From NCBI GenBank assembly GCA_020435995.1, contig JAGQYO010000004.1, forward strand, positions 63,000-106,176: a stretch of 43,177 nt of DNA, given 5' to 3'. This DNA is from Flavobacteriales bacterium. Lineage in GTDB: Bacteria > Bacteroidota > Bacteroidia > Flavobacteriales_G > Salibacteraceae. Within the stretch, counting starts at the first letter, position 1; the number at the start of each line of letters is the position of its first letter. The translations under genes and the position numbers were made by a program. Positions 1-8,870 of the stretch are shown piece by piece. The notes beneath the pieces were generated by a model. It was not told where the DNA came from. It did no database searches and was given only the letters and a program-made list of their open reading frames with translations.

Positions 1-1058
1 CTTAAATCTGTTTTTGGAAGTATTTGATAATTAACTCCTAAATAGGTTTTTAATGGCAATGAGGTGGAATAGGAAGCGCTATCCACTGTCCATTGAATTT
101 CTCCCACTAGCGAATCAAGAGCTGTTCGAAACCCTTCGGTGTTTTCATTTTTCAACCAGCTATCAAGGCTTTCACCTCGGTACGAATACGTAACATTACT
201 GGTTTGGCTATTGATGACTCCTTCGGTCCATTTAATAAGGCCCATATCTATTAAGGATGCATTAAACGAAAGTTTATCGTTGTATCGGTAAGTGGCTCCT
301 AGATCAACTGCAAAGCCGAGATTACCTGTAACGGAATTACTAAGTGCATCCATAAATTCAACATTGGTATCGAGTATTCCGCTCATGGCGCCGGCCGTTT
401 TATAAGCAAATTGACCATCTAGATACAGTCCATAATCTTCGGACGAGGTACGAATACCCAATTCGCTTTGGGTAGTTTGAAAATTGGCAATGCCCGAGAG
501 CATTTTTAGCTTTGCACCAACAGTCCAGTCTTCGTTGATGTCTCTTGCATACCCAAATGCAATTTCGTTGTATTGCATATAATCCAATCCCAAGCCATCA
601 AGTGGCACTCGTTTGTCCAAAAACTGAGAAGAGGCATTTCCATACCATAAAAATTCCATAAAGGTTTTTGGATAGGTGAGTCGGGTAGAAATTTTAGCAT
701 CAACATTAAATGAAAAATAGCTTGCTCCTGTTCTAAATCCAAACCCAAAAAGTGTGGTCCGAAAATCAAAACCAATGTCATTTAGATCAGCCATTTTATC
801 GATAGCATTAGAAAGGTCTAAGTTTAAGGAATCCCCGTCTCGGGTAATGGCATCTGCATACGTAAATCCAGTATTGTTAATCGATGCATAGATTCCGCTC
901 AATCCGGGTAGCAACACATAACCCCGTGCATAAGGCATTTTGGAAGGATTAATCATGTGCCCTTGAGGCATTGATCGCATCTCGTACATGGTGAGATCTT
1001 GCTGTGCTTGCACGGCAAAAGCCATCCCCATAAACAGTAAAATGATAATTTTTTTCAT
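1..1058 (-). CDS. DUF5723-like outer-membrane beta-barrel protein, copy A (partial, C-terminus off the left edge)
   Basis: The minus-strand frame opens at an ATG at 1056-1058 with a Sec signal peptide (MKKIIILLFMGMAFAVQAQ) and stays open for about 350 residues to the window edge. The mature part has the alternating aromatic/polar pattern of an outer-membrane barrel. It is a paralogue of the barrel at 2646-3977: both have NP..MP shortly after the signal peptide, a YPK(T/S)F(M/L)E..W.GN motif and an LDGLG(L/I)D motif. These features fit the Bacteroidota DUF5723 family, whose function is not established. It starts 9 bases after the lipoprotein gene stop at 1068, so it is the last visible gene of a five-gene minus-strand operon. 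Family call is from recall of sequence pattern, not a search. Confidence 0.75.
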   Translation of the reverse strand, partial: MKKIIILLFMGMAFAVQAQQDLTMYEMRSMPQGHMINPSKMPYARGYVLLPGLSGIYASINNTGFTYADAITRDGDSLNLDLSNAIDKMADLNDIGFDFRTTLFGFGFRTGASYFSFNVDAKISTRLTYPKTFMEFLWYGNASSQFLDKRVPLDGLGLDYMQYNEIAFGYARDINEDWTVGAKLKMLSGIANFQTTQSELGIRTSSEDYGLYLDGQFAYKTAGAMSGILDTNVEFMDALSNSVTGNLGFAVDLGATYRYNDKLSFNASLIDMGLIKWTEGVINSQTSNVTYSYRGESLDSWLKNENTEGFRTALDSLVGEIQWTVDSASYSTSLPLKTYLGVNYQILPKTDL

Positions 1059-1067
1059 GTTCGTCAT

Positions 1068-2585
1068 TTATTCAGTTAGTTTTATGTTACCCTTCAACTT
1101 AATTCCCATACTTACCTCCATTGAGTAAGTACTTAAAATCTTGACTGCATTTGATCCTTGATCGGTTTTCATCACGGCTCTTATTTGTGCAAATTCGGCT
1201 TCCTTCAGAAATGGTATTTCACTTTTATCTATTATATAATCTTGGTTGGTGGTAGTAGTTCCCACTACAACCTCACCTGAAACCAAGCCTGAAGAACAAA
1301 GAATTTGATCTTTGATAATTCTAACTGGCTCACCACCTTTCAATAGTGGTTGATAGTTTATATCCAAAAGCGTTACATCAATTATTGCATCCATTGGAAA
1401 GCCATTTACGACTTTAGATTTGATTGAAAAGTCTTGGATAACGTCAAGCGCGTCTTTGAGGCCTACTGGCACAGTATCCAGCACAACAAAGGAAATGACT
1501 TTGCCGTGCAAGGGCATTTCCATGCTGGTAGAAATTTCGCATGTAGCACTTTTCTCTAAAAAATTATATTGCCCCGGCGACAAGGGTGTGGGGTTACTTT
1601 GCATCAATGGCTGCATAACGATCCAACTCGGTGTGGGTCGAATAAAATTTTTAATCTCCGTATTGGATTTGTCCAATTTCACCTTCGTTCTAACAGTTCC
1701 CGAAGTTGGGCTTGTCTTCCCCGCAATTGGAATTGGCGCCGCCTTCTTTTCAAAAGGGATTGAATCTCCATTTGTTAAATAGCCAAATGATTTATTTAAT
1801 AGCAAATCGAATGGGATGCCCATGCCATTCTTCACATCGAGGAAGAGTCTCGGGTCGTTAACTTCAAAATCCCCTCTTTCTGAAACGTTTTTGAAAAGAT
1901 TAATTTGAATGGAGTCTTTTGGCAAGGTGAACATCGTATTGCCAAAATCGCCTTCAATAGAGGTGTAATCCATTTTGACAAATGAAAACTCAACATTTTC
2001 TACATTACCCCCAAGATTTGTAAGATCAATCCCAAAAGTAAACTCTCCTTGATCGTTTAGGGTAATTGTTTTGCCACCTATGGGAATAGAATCAGGAATG
2101 TTACCATTAAGGTCAATTGTCGCACTTGGTTCGCCTGAAATTGATTTAAGTGTCACGTTAATTGTACCTGTGGCACTTCCCTTTGTTAAGTTGAATTTGA
2201 AATAACCAGAGGATAAAACAATTTTCTTTAGTTTTTTCCCATCTGTGTTGAGCAAGGGGAATTTGAGCTCAACTTGTGGGCCCGTTGAGAGAGGACCAAC
2301 AGGAATCGTAAAATCCTCTAATTGAAACATCTCTCCGCCAGTAACTGTTATCGTCTTGCCTGGATATACCAACGTAACTAAGTTTTCTTTATCAACCCTC
2401 ATCACCGATGGGTCGGCTTTTGCGATCACATTAACCGCCTGTAAATTACTGTACATAAGAGGCATGGCAACCTCGGGGTTCCAAGTTGTTTTTGAAAGCT
2501 TGCTAAAGTCGAAGTCTTCTTTTTTTAAGCAGGAGCCCAAGATGATTCCACAAAACAAGAAGAGCCAAAGCGATTTTATTTTCAT
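1068..2585 (-). CDS. Lipoprotein with probable surface-export signal, copy A (partner of DUF5723 barrel)
   Basis: The open frame reaches 2603, but the ATG at 2583-2585 gives a clean lipoprotein signal (MKIKSLWLFLFCGIILGSC) and is the better start; the product is then about 505 residues. After the lipidated Cys comes LKKED, which matches the K-(D/E)2 lipoprotein export signal described in Capnocytophaga for surface-exposed lipoproteins. The mature protein is rich in beta-type sequence without recognisable catalytic motifs. It is paralogous to the lipoprotein at 3977-5539: both begin with an FD....(T)TW(N/K)P..A(M/I)PL....N segment. It lies 60 bases downstream of the copy B barrel and 9 bases upstream of the copy A barrel. 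Function unknown; a surface or barrel-associated structural role is inference. Confidence 0.8.
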   Translation of the reverse strand: MKIKSLWLFLFCGIILGSCLKKEDFDFSKLSKTTWNPEVAMPLMYSNLQAVNVIAKADPSVMRVDKENLVTLVYPGKTITVTGGEMFQLEDFTIPVGPLSTGPQVELKFPLLNTDGKKLKKIVLSSGYFKFNLTKGSATGTINVTLKSISGEPSATIDLNGNIPDSIPIGGKTITLNDQGEFTFGIDLTNLGGNVENVEFSFVKMDYTSIEGDFGNTMFTLPKDSIQINLFKNVSERGDFEVNDPRLFLDVKNGMGIPFDLLLNKSFGYLTNGDSIPFEKKAAPIPIAGKTSPTSGTVRTKVKLDKSNTEIKNFIRPTPSWIVMQPLMQSNPTPLSPGQYNFLEKSATCEISTSMEMPLHGKVISFVVLDTVPVGLKDALDVIQDFSIKSKVVNGFPMDAIIDVTLLDINYQPLLKGGEPVRIIKDQILCSSGLVSGEVVVGTTTTNQDYIIDKSEIPFLKEAEFAQIRAVMKTDQGSNAVKILSTYSMEVSMGIKLKGNIKLTE

Positions 2586-2645
2586 GAGATAGAGGTTTTG
2601 CACAAACTTATAAAAAAGGTTCGGCCATATTAACGCTTTTTAAGT

Positions 2646-3977
2646 CTACCTCTTGAATTTTTTTCGGCCAAAAATTAAGTTCATTCCAAATCGGAAGTTG
2701 GCGTTTCGTGCCAGAGTGGGTTTAAAATGAGCAATTAGGTTGTTAGTGACACCATAAAATTGAAAGGGTCCGAAGTTGAGAACAGCTCCTGCTCCAATAT
2801 TGTAAAAACTGCTTCCTTGAATCGAATAATTTGCGCTTAGGTCTAACCAATTCTTTAGCGAAAATTTGGAATTAACAATAAAGGAGGGTTGAAATTCACC
2901 TCGATAAGAGTAGTGGTTATAGTATGCCGCCAGTTCAACCCATCGGTTTAAATGATAATGCCCACCCACAGAAATACTTGATGAAAGAGTGGTTCTATAG
3001 TCCGATGCAATGTTTTTGAAGGTGAAGGTAGTATCAACTTGATTTATGAGCCCGTCGGAAATGGAGTCTACACTTTCTTCGAGCTTAAATAGGTTTTCAA
3101 CTGACAAACCTCCGTAATAAAAGAAAACCGAATCATCGTAGCGGGTTACGGCATTTTCTTTCCAGTTGATGTAGCCAAAATCTATTACCGAAGCTGCCAG
3201 CTCCCACTTGCTATTTATTTGGTACCGCATGCCGAGGTCAAGAGCAACACCATGGTTTTTTGAATTCAGCAATGTGTAATCCACTGATTCCCCTTCATCA
3301 TTAAAAAAACCAGCCGTTTGTCCACTAAACTGGCCTCCTACAAAGGTCGCGTAGGAATTTTCGTCTGTAATAAAAAAGAGTTCACTCTTTTTGGTTGTGA
3401 AATTTCCTAGCCCTGCCAAATACTTGATTCTTCCACCCAAAATCATTTTTCCATTGAAGTCGTGGGCAATTCCAAAAGCATATTCTCTAAAATGATTAAA
3501 ATCGATTCCCAGCCCATCTAAATATACCTTTTCGCCCAGCAAACTACCGCCGTTGCCTTCCCAAATAAGCTCCAAGAACGACTTTGGATATCCAAATCTT
3601 ATTTCCATTCTTTCCTTTATACCAAATGAAAAGTAGCTCGATTTTATGCGATAAGAAAAACTCAATAGGTCGATTTCCAATTGGGCAGAAAGAAAGTTTT
3701 TGTCATCCAATTCGTCTATGGCCGATTGCATATCGATGAGTGGTACGCCATCTTCTTGCACTTTTACCAAATCGCCCCAAGTGATACTGCTGCTGTACAA
3801 GTTTATATGAACAGAGGAAAGAACCGGTAATCCGACATGCGATTTATAACGAGGCATTTGGGCTGGGTTGGCACTCAAATTTTGCGGGATGCCCCTCAGC
3901 GTTAGAAAATTGTAATCAACTTGAGAATGAACGCTTATGGCCGCAAAAAACAATATGAAGGTAAGTAGCTTTTTCAT
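2646..3977 (-). CDS. DUF5723-like outer-membrane beta-barrel protein, copy B
   Basis: 443 residues with a signal peptide (MKKLLTFILFFAAISVHSQ) and beta-rich sequence with many aromatic and glycine residues typical of outer-membrane barrels. It shares the NP..MP, YPKSFLE..W.GN and LDGLGID motifs with the truncated barrel at 1-1058. The ATG overlaps the stop of the upstream lipoprotein gene by one base (TAATG), so the two are probably translationally coupled and work together. The C-terminus is basic (ends GRKKFKR) rather than aromatic, which is unusual for a classic BAM substrate. Function is not known; it may be a transport or assembly partner of the adjacent lipoprotein. Confidence 0.8.
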   Translation of the reverse strand: MKKLLTFILFFAAISVHSQVDYNFLTLRGIPQNLSANPAQMPRYKSHVGLPVLSSVHINLYSSSITWGDLVKVQEDGVPLIDMQSAIDELDDKNFLSAQLEIDLLSFSYRIKSSYFSFGIKERMEIRFGYPKSFLELIWEGNGGSLLGEKVYLDGLGIDFNHFREYAFGIAHDFNGKMILGGRIKYLAGLGNFTTKKSELFFITDENSYATFVGGQFSGQTAGFFNDEGESVDYTLLNSKNHGVALDLGMRYQINSKWELAASVIDFGYINWKENAVTRYDDSVFFYYGGLSVENLFKLEESVDSISDGLINQVDTTFTFKNIASDYRTTLSSSISVGGHYHLNRWVELAAYYNHYSYRGEFQPSFIVNSKFSLKNWLDLSANYSIQGSSFYNIGAGAVLNFGPFQFYGVTNNLIAHFKPTLARNANFRFGMNLIFGRKKFKR

Positions 3978-5539
3978 TATTGGTTGAGACTTCCTTTAGC
4001 CAAAACACGGCACTTCATTCCAATTCGATAATCGTCGTAGAATCTTACCCATTGGCTGCCATTATCATAGGTATTAAAACCAAAAATCACGCGCATTTTG
4101 GTAGCCAATTGTAATGCCTGGGCTTTTTCTTTATTTAAAATGATTTCATTTTTTTGGACAACATCTTTTTCTACTCGGCCATTGGCCTCCACAACACCAG
4201 ATTTAAAAAGGGTTCTTCCATTCGAAAACAGCGAGTCTATTACATTTTCGTTGGCATCCATAAAAATGAGCTGAAACCTAAGTTCGATGGGAAATTTGTT
4301 AATGGTCTCAAATTGGAATTTTACGAATTCAAAATCGGTGAGGAACAAATCGCTCATATCGACAGGCACTATAGGCCCAAAGTCAAATCTTCGAAACTTG
4401 AGTTGTAGTGGCAATTCAATTTGACTATGAAAAACAATTCGCGAAGTGTCGAGAACAAAATTGGTGTCGGCGCTGCCATCATCATTCAAATAAACCGCAT
4501 TTTGGTAGTGAAATACCTTCGGCGATATTTTAAGTACTTCTGAAAATGATTCAGCAACCTTTAAATCAACGGACTCTATTTTTACGTCCCCTACGTAACT
4601 TGGCCTCGATATATTAATCTTGTTTGATCCAGGCTCAAATTGCACATTTTGTGAGGCGCCAGATTCCGCTACACCACGCATTTGTTCAACTTCTAATAAA
4701 GCCGAACCTCCAAAAGAGTTTACAGAAACAAACTTGAGTTTTGGGTCAAGAAATTCTATGGCACCATTGAGGTTCTTGAGTTTGAAAAATGGGATATTAA
4801 AGGAGTCTTGGAGTGTCAGCACCTTTCTGGGCTTGATTTGCAAATAGGCCTTTTTGCCTTTCATTAATGAAGGAAGTATGTCAGCCTGAATTTCTCCGCT
4901 GCTATATGTTTGTCCAGGAGTACCCGTAATTTTGGCCTGAAGCAGTACACTTATCTCACCATTCGCATTGAATTTAAAATGGTATTCGCAGAGTTGTTCA
5001 ACCAGGCTATTACCCAGTCCTACCTCCAAGTGTATGGGGTTTCCGTTTTTTGCAATTTGAGTTGAACTCAGACTAATGCTTGCGTTGTATAAACTCGAAT
5101 TAATTGTGTTTATGGTTAAAAAACCTGACTTAAGCCATATCTCGTAAATTCGGTCGGTTCCATTTCCAAAGGGTATCTCCAGCGATTTGGTAACAAGCAC
5201 TTCTCCAGATGGCGGAAATACGCCACCAGCTACTTGAAAATTAACGGTCCGTTGTACGCCTGAAATTTGAAGTAACTCTTCTGCTGAAAATTCCAGAATA
5301 CTCGTGCGGTATACCAGTGACAAAAAACCATCATTATCATCCACTTGAATGATAGACGTGGCGTCAGCCGACGCCATCATGTCGTCGACAGAAATATTGG
5401 TTTCAAAAAGAGGAATTGCTGCGGTGGGTTTCCACGTACCCAGTTCCGCGTTCTCTAAGTCAAATTGTTTGAACTTACAAGAGTCAAATAATAAAATGAA
5501 AAGGACAACAATTATTGCCTGAGACTTGGCTTTCAGCAT
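3977..5539 (-). CDS. Lipoprotein, copy B (partner of DUF5723 barrel)
   Basis: 520 residues. The N-terminus is hydrophobic and ends in a lipobox-like LLFDSC near residue 21, so it is a predicted lipoprotein. The sequence after the Cys (KFKQFDLENAELGTWKPTAAIPLFETNI) lines up with the start of the lipoprotein at 1068-2585, although the acidic export signal is weaker here (CKFKQFD). No enzymatic motif is visible. It begins 31 bases downstream of the DUF3352-like gene and its stop overlaps the start of the copy B barrel by one base. The tandem lipoprotein-barrel arrangement twice in a row indicates duplication of a two-gene module. Function unknown. Confidence 0.8.
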   Translation of the reverse strand: MLKAKSQAIIVVLFILLFDSCKFKQFDLENAELGTWKPTAAIPLFETNISVDDMMASADATSIIQVDDNDGFLSLVYRTSILEFSAEELLQISGVQRTVNFQVAGGVFPPSGEVLVTKSLEIPFGNGTDRIYEIWLKSGFLTINTINSSLYNASISLSSTQIAKNGNPIHLEVGLGNSLVEQLCEYHFKFNANGEISVLLQAKITGTPGQTYSSGEIQADILPSLMKGKKAYLQIKPRKVLTLQDSFNIPFFKLKNLNGAIEFLDPKLKFVSVNSFGGSALLEVEQMRGVAESGASQNVQFEPGSNKINISRPSYVGDVKIESVDLKVAESFSEVLKISPKVFHYQNAVYLNDDGSADTNFVLDTSRIVFHSQIELPLQLKFRRFDFGPIVPVDMSDLFLTDFEFVKFQFETINKFPIELRFQLIFMDANENVIDSLFSNGRTLFKSGVVEANGRVEKDVVQKNEIILNKEKAQALQLATKMRVIFGFNTYDNGSQWVRFYDDYRIGMKCRVLAKGSLNQ

Positions 5540-5570
5540 ATCTGGACAAAAATAGCATTATGAGAGTTTG

Positions 5571-8327
5571 CTAATTCAATACATAACAATACATCATACC
5601 TTCAGGTGAGAGCGTAATTAACTCCAAACGACCATCGAGGTTTATATCCGAAAGTACGCCTCTATGGCCACCATAAAATGGCGAACCGTCGTATCTCGAC
5701 CCATCACTATTCAAAACGTATGTTTTGCCAGAATTGGTAGAGTTCAAGGTAACCAAGGTATTTTGGTTTTCTACCACAAAGGATTTAATACCCAGTTCCA
5801 AGGTATCGGAAGAACTATAAATAAGCATTGAATTTTTAGATTGGTCATAAATGTATAGCCTGTTGGGAGTTTGAATCACGTAATCGCGCTTTCCATCTAA
5901 GTCTATATCAATGTACCTAAAATGCTGTATTGGCGAAACACCTTGGAGTTGAACTTCATGTTGCTTGTCATCAAAGGAAATACGAGAAATGTTGCCCAGT
6001 GTATCTGAAAAGACAATGAAGGATGATTTTAGGTCTGATCCTTTTTCTAATGTCAAGGTTGAATTTATGCCCATAAATGCCTGTGATTTTAACCTTATCC
6101 TCAACTCACCTTTTCTGTTTAAAATCAGAACTTTCGCATCGGCCCTAATGCCAACCAAATAATCCTTGTTACCAATTTGCATGTATTTGAGATCGGTAAG
6201 CAACTCCGACTTGCCTTTGTATTTCCAACCTTTTATCTCCTTGCCTTCTATTCCATAGCAATCAATCGAGCCATTGGTATCCGTGTAGAAGATTCTGTAG
6301 TTCCGGTTTCGGTCATAATCCATCAAACTCAGCGGCAGCCTAGTTCCTGTTTTCATTTTCACTGGAAATCCATCTACGTCTTTTCCGTTTCGGTCTAATA
6401 AATAAATGCGGTTCGAAGTATTAAAAAGCATTTGGTATTTCTCGTTTTTGTAGCGGTCGACACGGTTAATTCCTCCCATAATCCTATCCTCTAACTGTCT
6501 GGTCCAAAGCACTCTGCCGGTATTAGAAATCAAATAGACTTTGTTGGCCATATCTTGAATAAAAATATCTTCGGTTTGGGTATAGTGGTTCGTAAAAAAC
6601 TGTGGAGTAATGGCGGGTGTAGTATCTAATGGCATCTCCCAAAGTGATGCACTAACTTGTTTGTATATAGGGTTTCTACTTAAAAATATGTTGTGATAAA
6701 ACCGGTTGTGTTGGTCTACTGATACCTGCAGGGCCAATCCGTCAAATTTTCGAAACAAGGGCAATTGCTCTTCTACCAAGGGCTTCGAATCTGAGTTTAA
6801 AAAATAGGACAATAAATAAGGTGATCGGCCAACATTAGAATATACCAAAAGCTGTGATGTGCTACTCAAATTTTCTTTAAAGGTCTGAAAGTGAACACAC
6901 TCATCTAGCGTTTTTTCTCCCCTCACAGCATTAATCATTTCACGAATGGTGCTTTTACGGTCGGCAAAAACGGCATAGCCATTAATATTGGCACAAAATC
7001 TATTGGCCAAAGGAGAAAACAAATCGCCGAAATAGGCGGCCAACAAACCATCGGCAGCGAGCTCAAATATCTCAATATCACGGTATTCAGAGTCGGTATC
7101 CACTACAGATTCCTTTTTGAAAAACGAACGCAGCAATTCCATCCCCTTTTCTTGGTCCTTCATTCTAATAATTCCAATGCTTTTGTCGCCTACTGCCGAA
7201 ATAGTTTGGCCGCTCATATCACTTGGTATCTCCAAAACTGCATAACAGAGTTCGCTTCCAACCAAAGCGGCGAAAAGCTCATCAGGTGTTTTTAAACTGT
7301 CCACCAAATATTTGGCTATGGTTTTTTCATACCCCTCCAATCGGTTAGTTGAGTTAAGGTATTTCATGTATCGCCGGCGAAGCGTTTTAAAATCTGAAAT
7401 TGAATAATGTACCAGAAAGGAAGTATTGGGGGGCAAAACAGAAAGTGCTTCAGGGGAACCTTCATTTTGACCTTCGAATATTCGGAAATAATTGTTGGTA
7501 GAATCGCTCGAATAGCTATAACCACTCATAAGCACGCTGCTTGGTTTTATCATAAAATCGAGAGCCACCCAGCCTGATATATCTTTCAAACCGCTGTAAC
7601 CTCGAGAGTGCTGGTTATCTATGTATTTGGTCATGGACGCTCGCCAGCGATTGGTATTCAGATAGAAATTGAGCATGCGGTTGTCGCCTGCAGTTTCCAT
7701 TACGTTTTTAAATTCCACATCTGCTTTAATACTGAGTTCGGAGTTAAGCTGGCGTATTCCATCTTCAATAGGCATCGAGCTGTAACTCATGAGTAAATAC
7801 CCTCGGTGAAAAGTTGCAAAAGCGGGCGTTTCGCTCCCCACAATTTGAACCTCCATGAGTTCGGCACCATCGTAGTCTTTAATTTTTTTGGGTTGGCCAC
7901 TTATAAAGCCATTTTGAAACAGCTCACCTAAATCATTCAAAGAAGTATTGCCTAGTTTGACAGAAAATAAAAAATCTTGTTTGTTGGCCCCGGTGGGAAC
8001 AAGTGAAATGATAATGGAGGTGTTTTCATAAGGCAACAAACGTTCGTGGTTCCCATTTAAAATGGAATCTAGAATCACCATTTTGGAATAGGCTGAATTC
8101 CAAATATTAGCCTCCAACAAATCTTGTACAATGAGGTTGCCTTGCTGAATATTGGTAAAAAAAGCCGCAGGTTTTTTTATATCCATTACCCAAATAGACT
8201 GATAGGGAATAGCCTCGAAGTAATCGTCGTCAATTATTTTTTTCTCTTGAAATTTGAAATAAAAAAACACTAACAAGCCCGCAAAAGCCACCAAAATGAG
8301 AGCAAATCCTATTCGTCTAAAAACCAT
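5571..8327 (-). CDS. DUF3352-like membrane-anchored periplasmic protein with C-terminal propeller-like repeats
   Basis: 918 residues. One N-terminal membrane segment (about residues 5-25) is followed by a large extracytoplasmic domain that begins EAIPYQSIWVMDIKKPAAFF, the arrangement typical of Bacteroidota DUF3352 proteins. From about residue 600 the sequence changes to short repeats such as VYLISNTGRVLWTRQL, IYLLDRNGKDVDGFPVK and CYGIEGKEIKGWKYKG, which look like PQQ/FG-GAP-type beta-propeller blades. It is the first gene of the operon that continues with two lipoprotein-barrel pairs. The role is unknown; a scaffold in envelope assembly is a guess. The family call rests on recalled similarity. 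Confidence 0.7.
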   Translation of the reverse strand: MVFRRIGFALILVAFAGLLVFFYFKFQEKKIIDDDYFEAIPYQSIWVMDIKKPAAFFTNIQQGNLIVQDLLEANIWNSAYSKMVILDSILNGNHERLLPYENTSIIISLVPTGANKQDFLFSVKLGNTSLNDLGELFQNGFISGQPKKIKDYDGAELMEVQIVGSETPAFATFHRGYLLMSYSSMPIEDGIRQLNSELSIKADVEFKNVMETAGDNRMLNFYLNTNRWRASMTKYIDNQHSRGYSGLKDISGWVALDFMIKPSSVLMSGYSYSSDSTNNYFRIFEGQNEGSPEALSVLPPNTSFLVHYSISDFKTLRRRYMKYLNSTNRLEGYEKTIAKYLVDSLKTPDELFAALVGSELCYAVLEIPSDMSGQTISAVGDKSIGIIRMKDQEKGMELLRSFFKKESVVDTDSEYRDIEIFELAADGLLAAYFGDLFSPLANRFCANINGYAVFADRKSTIREMINAVRGEKTLDECVHFQTFKENLSSTSQLLVYSNVGRSPYLLSYFLNSDSKPLVEEQLPLFRKFDGLALQVSVDQHNRFYHNIFLSRNPIYKQVSASLWEMPLDTTPAITPQFFTNHYTQTEDIFIQDMANKVYLISNTGRVLWTRQLEDRIMGGINRVDRYKNEKYQMLFNTSNRIYLLDRNGKDVDGFPVKMKTGTRLPLSLMDYDRNRNYRIFYTDTNGSIDCYGIEGKEIKGWKYKGKSELLTDLKYMQIGNKDYLVGIRADAKVLILNRKGELRIRLKSQAFMGINSTLTLEKGSDLKSSFIVFSDTLGNISRISFDDKQHEVQLQGVSPIQHFRYIDIDLDGKRDYVIQTPNRLYIYDQSKNSMLIYSSSDTLELGIKSFVVENQNTLVTLNSTNSGKTYVLNSDGSRYDGSPFYGGHRGVLSDINLDGRLELITLSPEGMMYCYVLN

Positions 8328-8870
8328 AATTGTAGCCCGTAAAAATAAAATGACTTACCCAGACAGTATAGCCGCTTTAAAATGAGTATTAACAAAAAAG
8401 AGTTATAAGTTTCTGTTCAGATTGTCCGAGTTTTCTATATCGGACTGCCAGCCATATAACCTAAGAAGTAATGAAAAGAATATTTTAGATATTGGGTATT
8501 TGATTCGAAATCTAATACTGATCGGCTTCTTAATTTTAAATGGTTTCAAAATCTAAACTTCTCTAATCCAATTTCCATACGTTCAATTTTAATACTGACT
8601 CAGGTGAAAACTTGTATCTTACTTTTTCTTTTTTTCTTGGATTAAACCTTATTGACCAACTAAGAATTTCTTTGGTAAAGCACAAAGGCAATTTGGCTGT
8701 AAGTATTGTTGTAGTGCCTTCAAGCAAATGGTGATAAAATCCAGGCATTGTGAAAAGGAGATCGCATTTCAGGTTATGCAACTAGTTGTTAAAGGCCAGC
8801 AGCTATCAACCAAAAACTATTATTTTACATTTTGATTCTCTAACTCTTCAACGCGATTAAATTTGCCCTC
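8328..8870. other. 543-base divergent intergenic region with no supported gene
   Basis: This is the only gene-free stretch over 300 bases. It separates the divergent envelope operon (minus) and methyltransferase gene (plus), so promoters of both must lie here; the plus-strand promoter is at its right end. A 6-bp inverted repeat (GTCCGA at 8424-8429, TCGGAC at 8440-8445) is present but lacks a T-tract. A 72-codon minus-strand frame at 8563-8781 opens with TTG directly after an in-frame stop. Its C-terminal half (ILSWSIRFNPRKKEKVRYKF) faintly resembles the end of DUF4139 proteins, so it might be a gene remnant. I see nothing else. Confidence 0.5.
8832..8865 (+). promoter_or_regulatory. Predicted Bacteroidota promoter of the methyltransferase gene
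   Basis: TTG at 8832-8834 and TAAATTTG at 8858-8865 match the TTG-N17-23-TAnnTTTG consensus of flavobacterial housekeeping promoters with a 23-base spacer. The -7 box ends only 5 bases before the TTG start codon, so the transcript is predicted to have almost no leader. Confidence 0.55.

Noticed and set aside
8424-8445. Inverted repeat GTCCGA/TCGGAC as a terminator
   Set aside because: Only a 6-bp stem with a 10-base loop and no T-tract on either strand.
8563-8781. 72-codon minus-strand frame as an intact gene
   Set aside because: It starts with TTG directly after an in-frame stop, has no signal of expression and only a faint resemblance to a DUF4139 C-terminus; at most a remnant.
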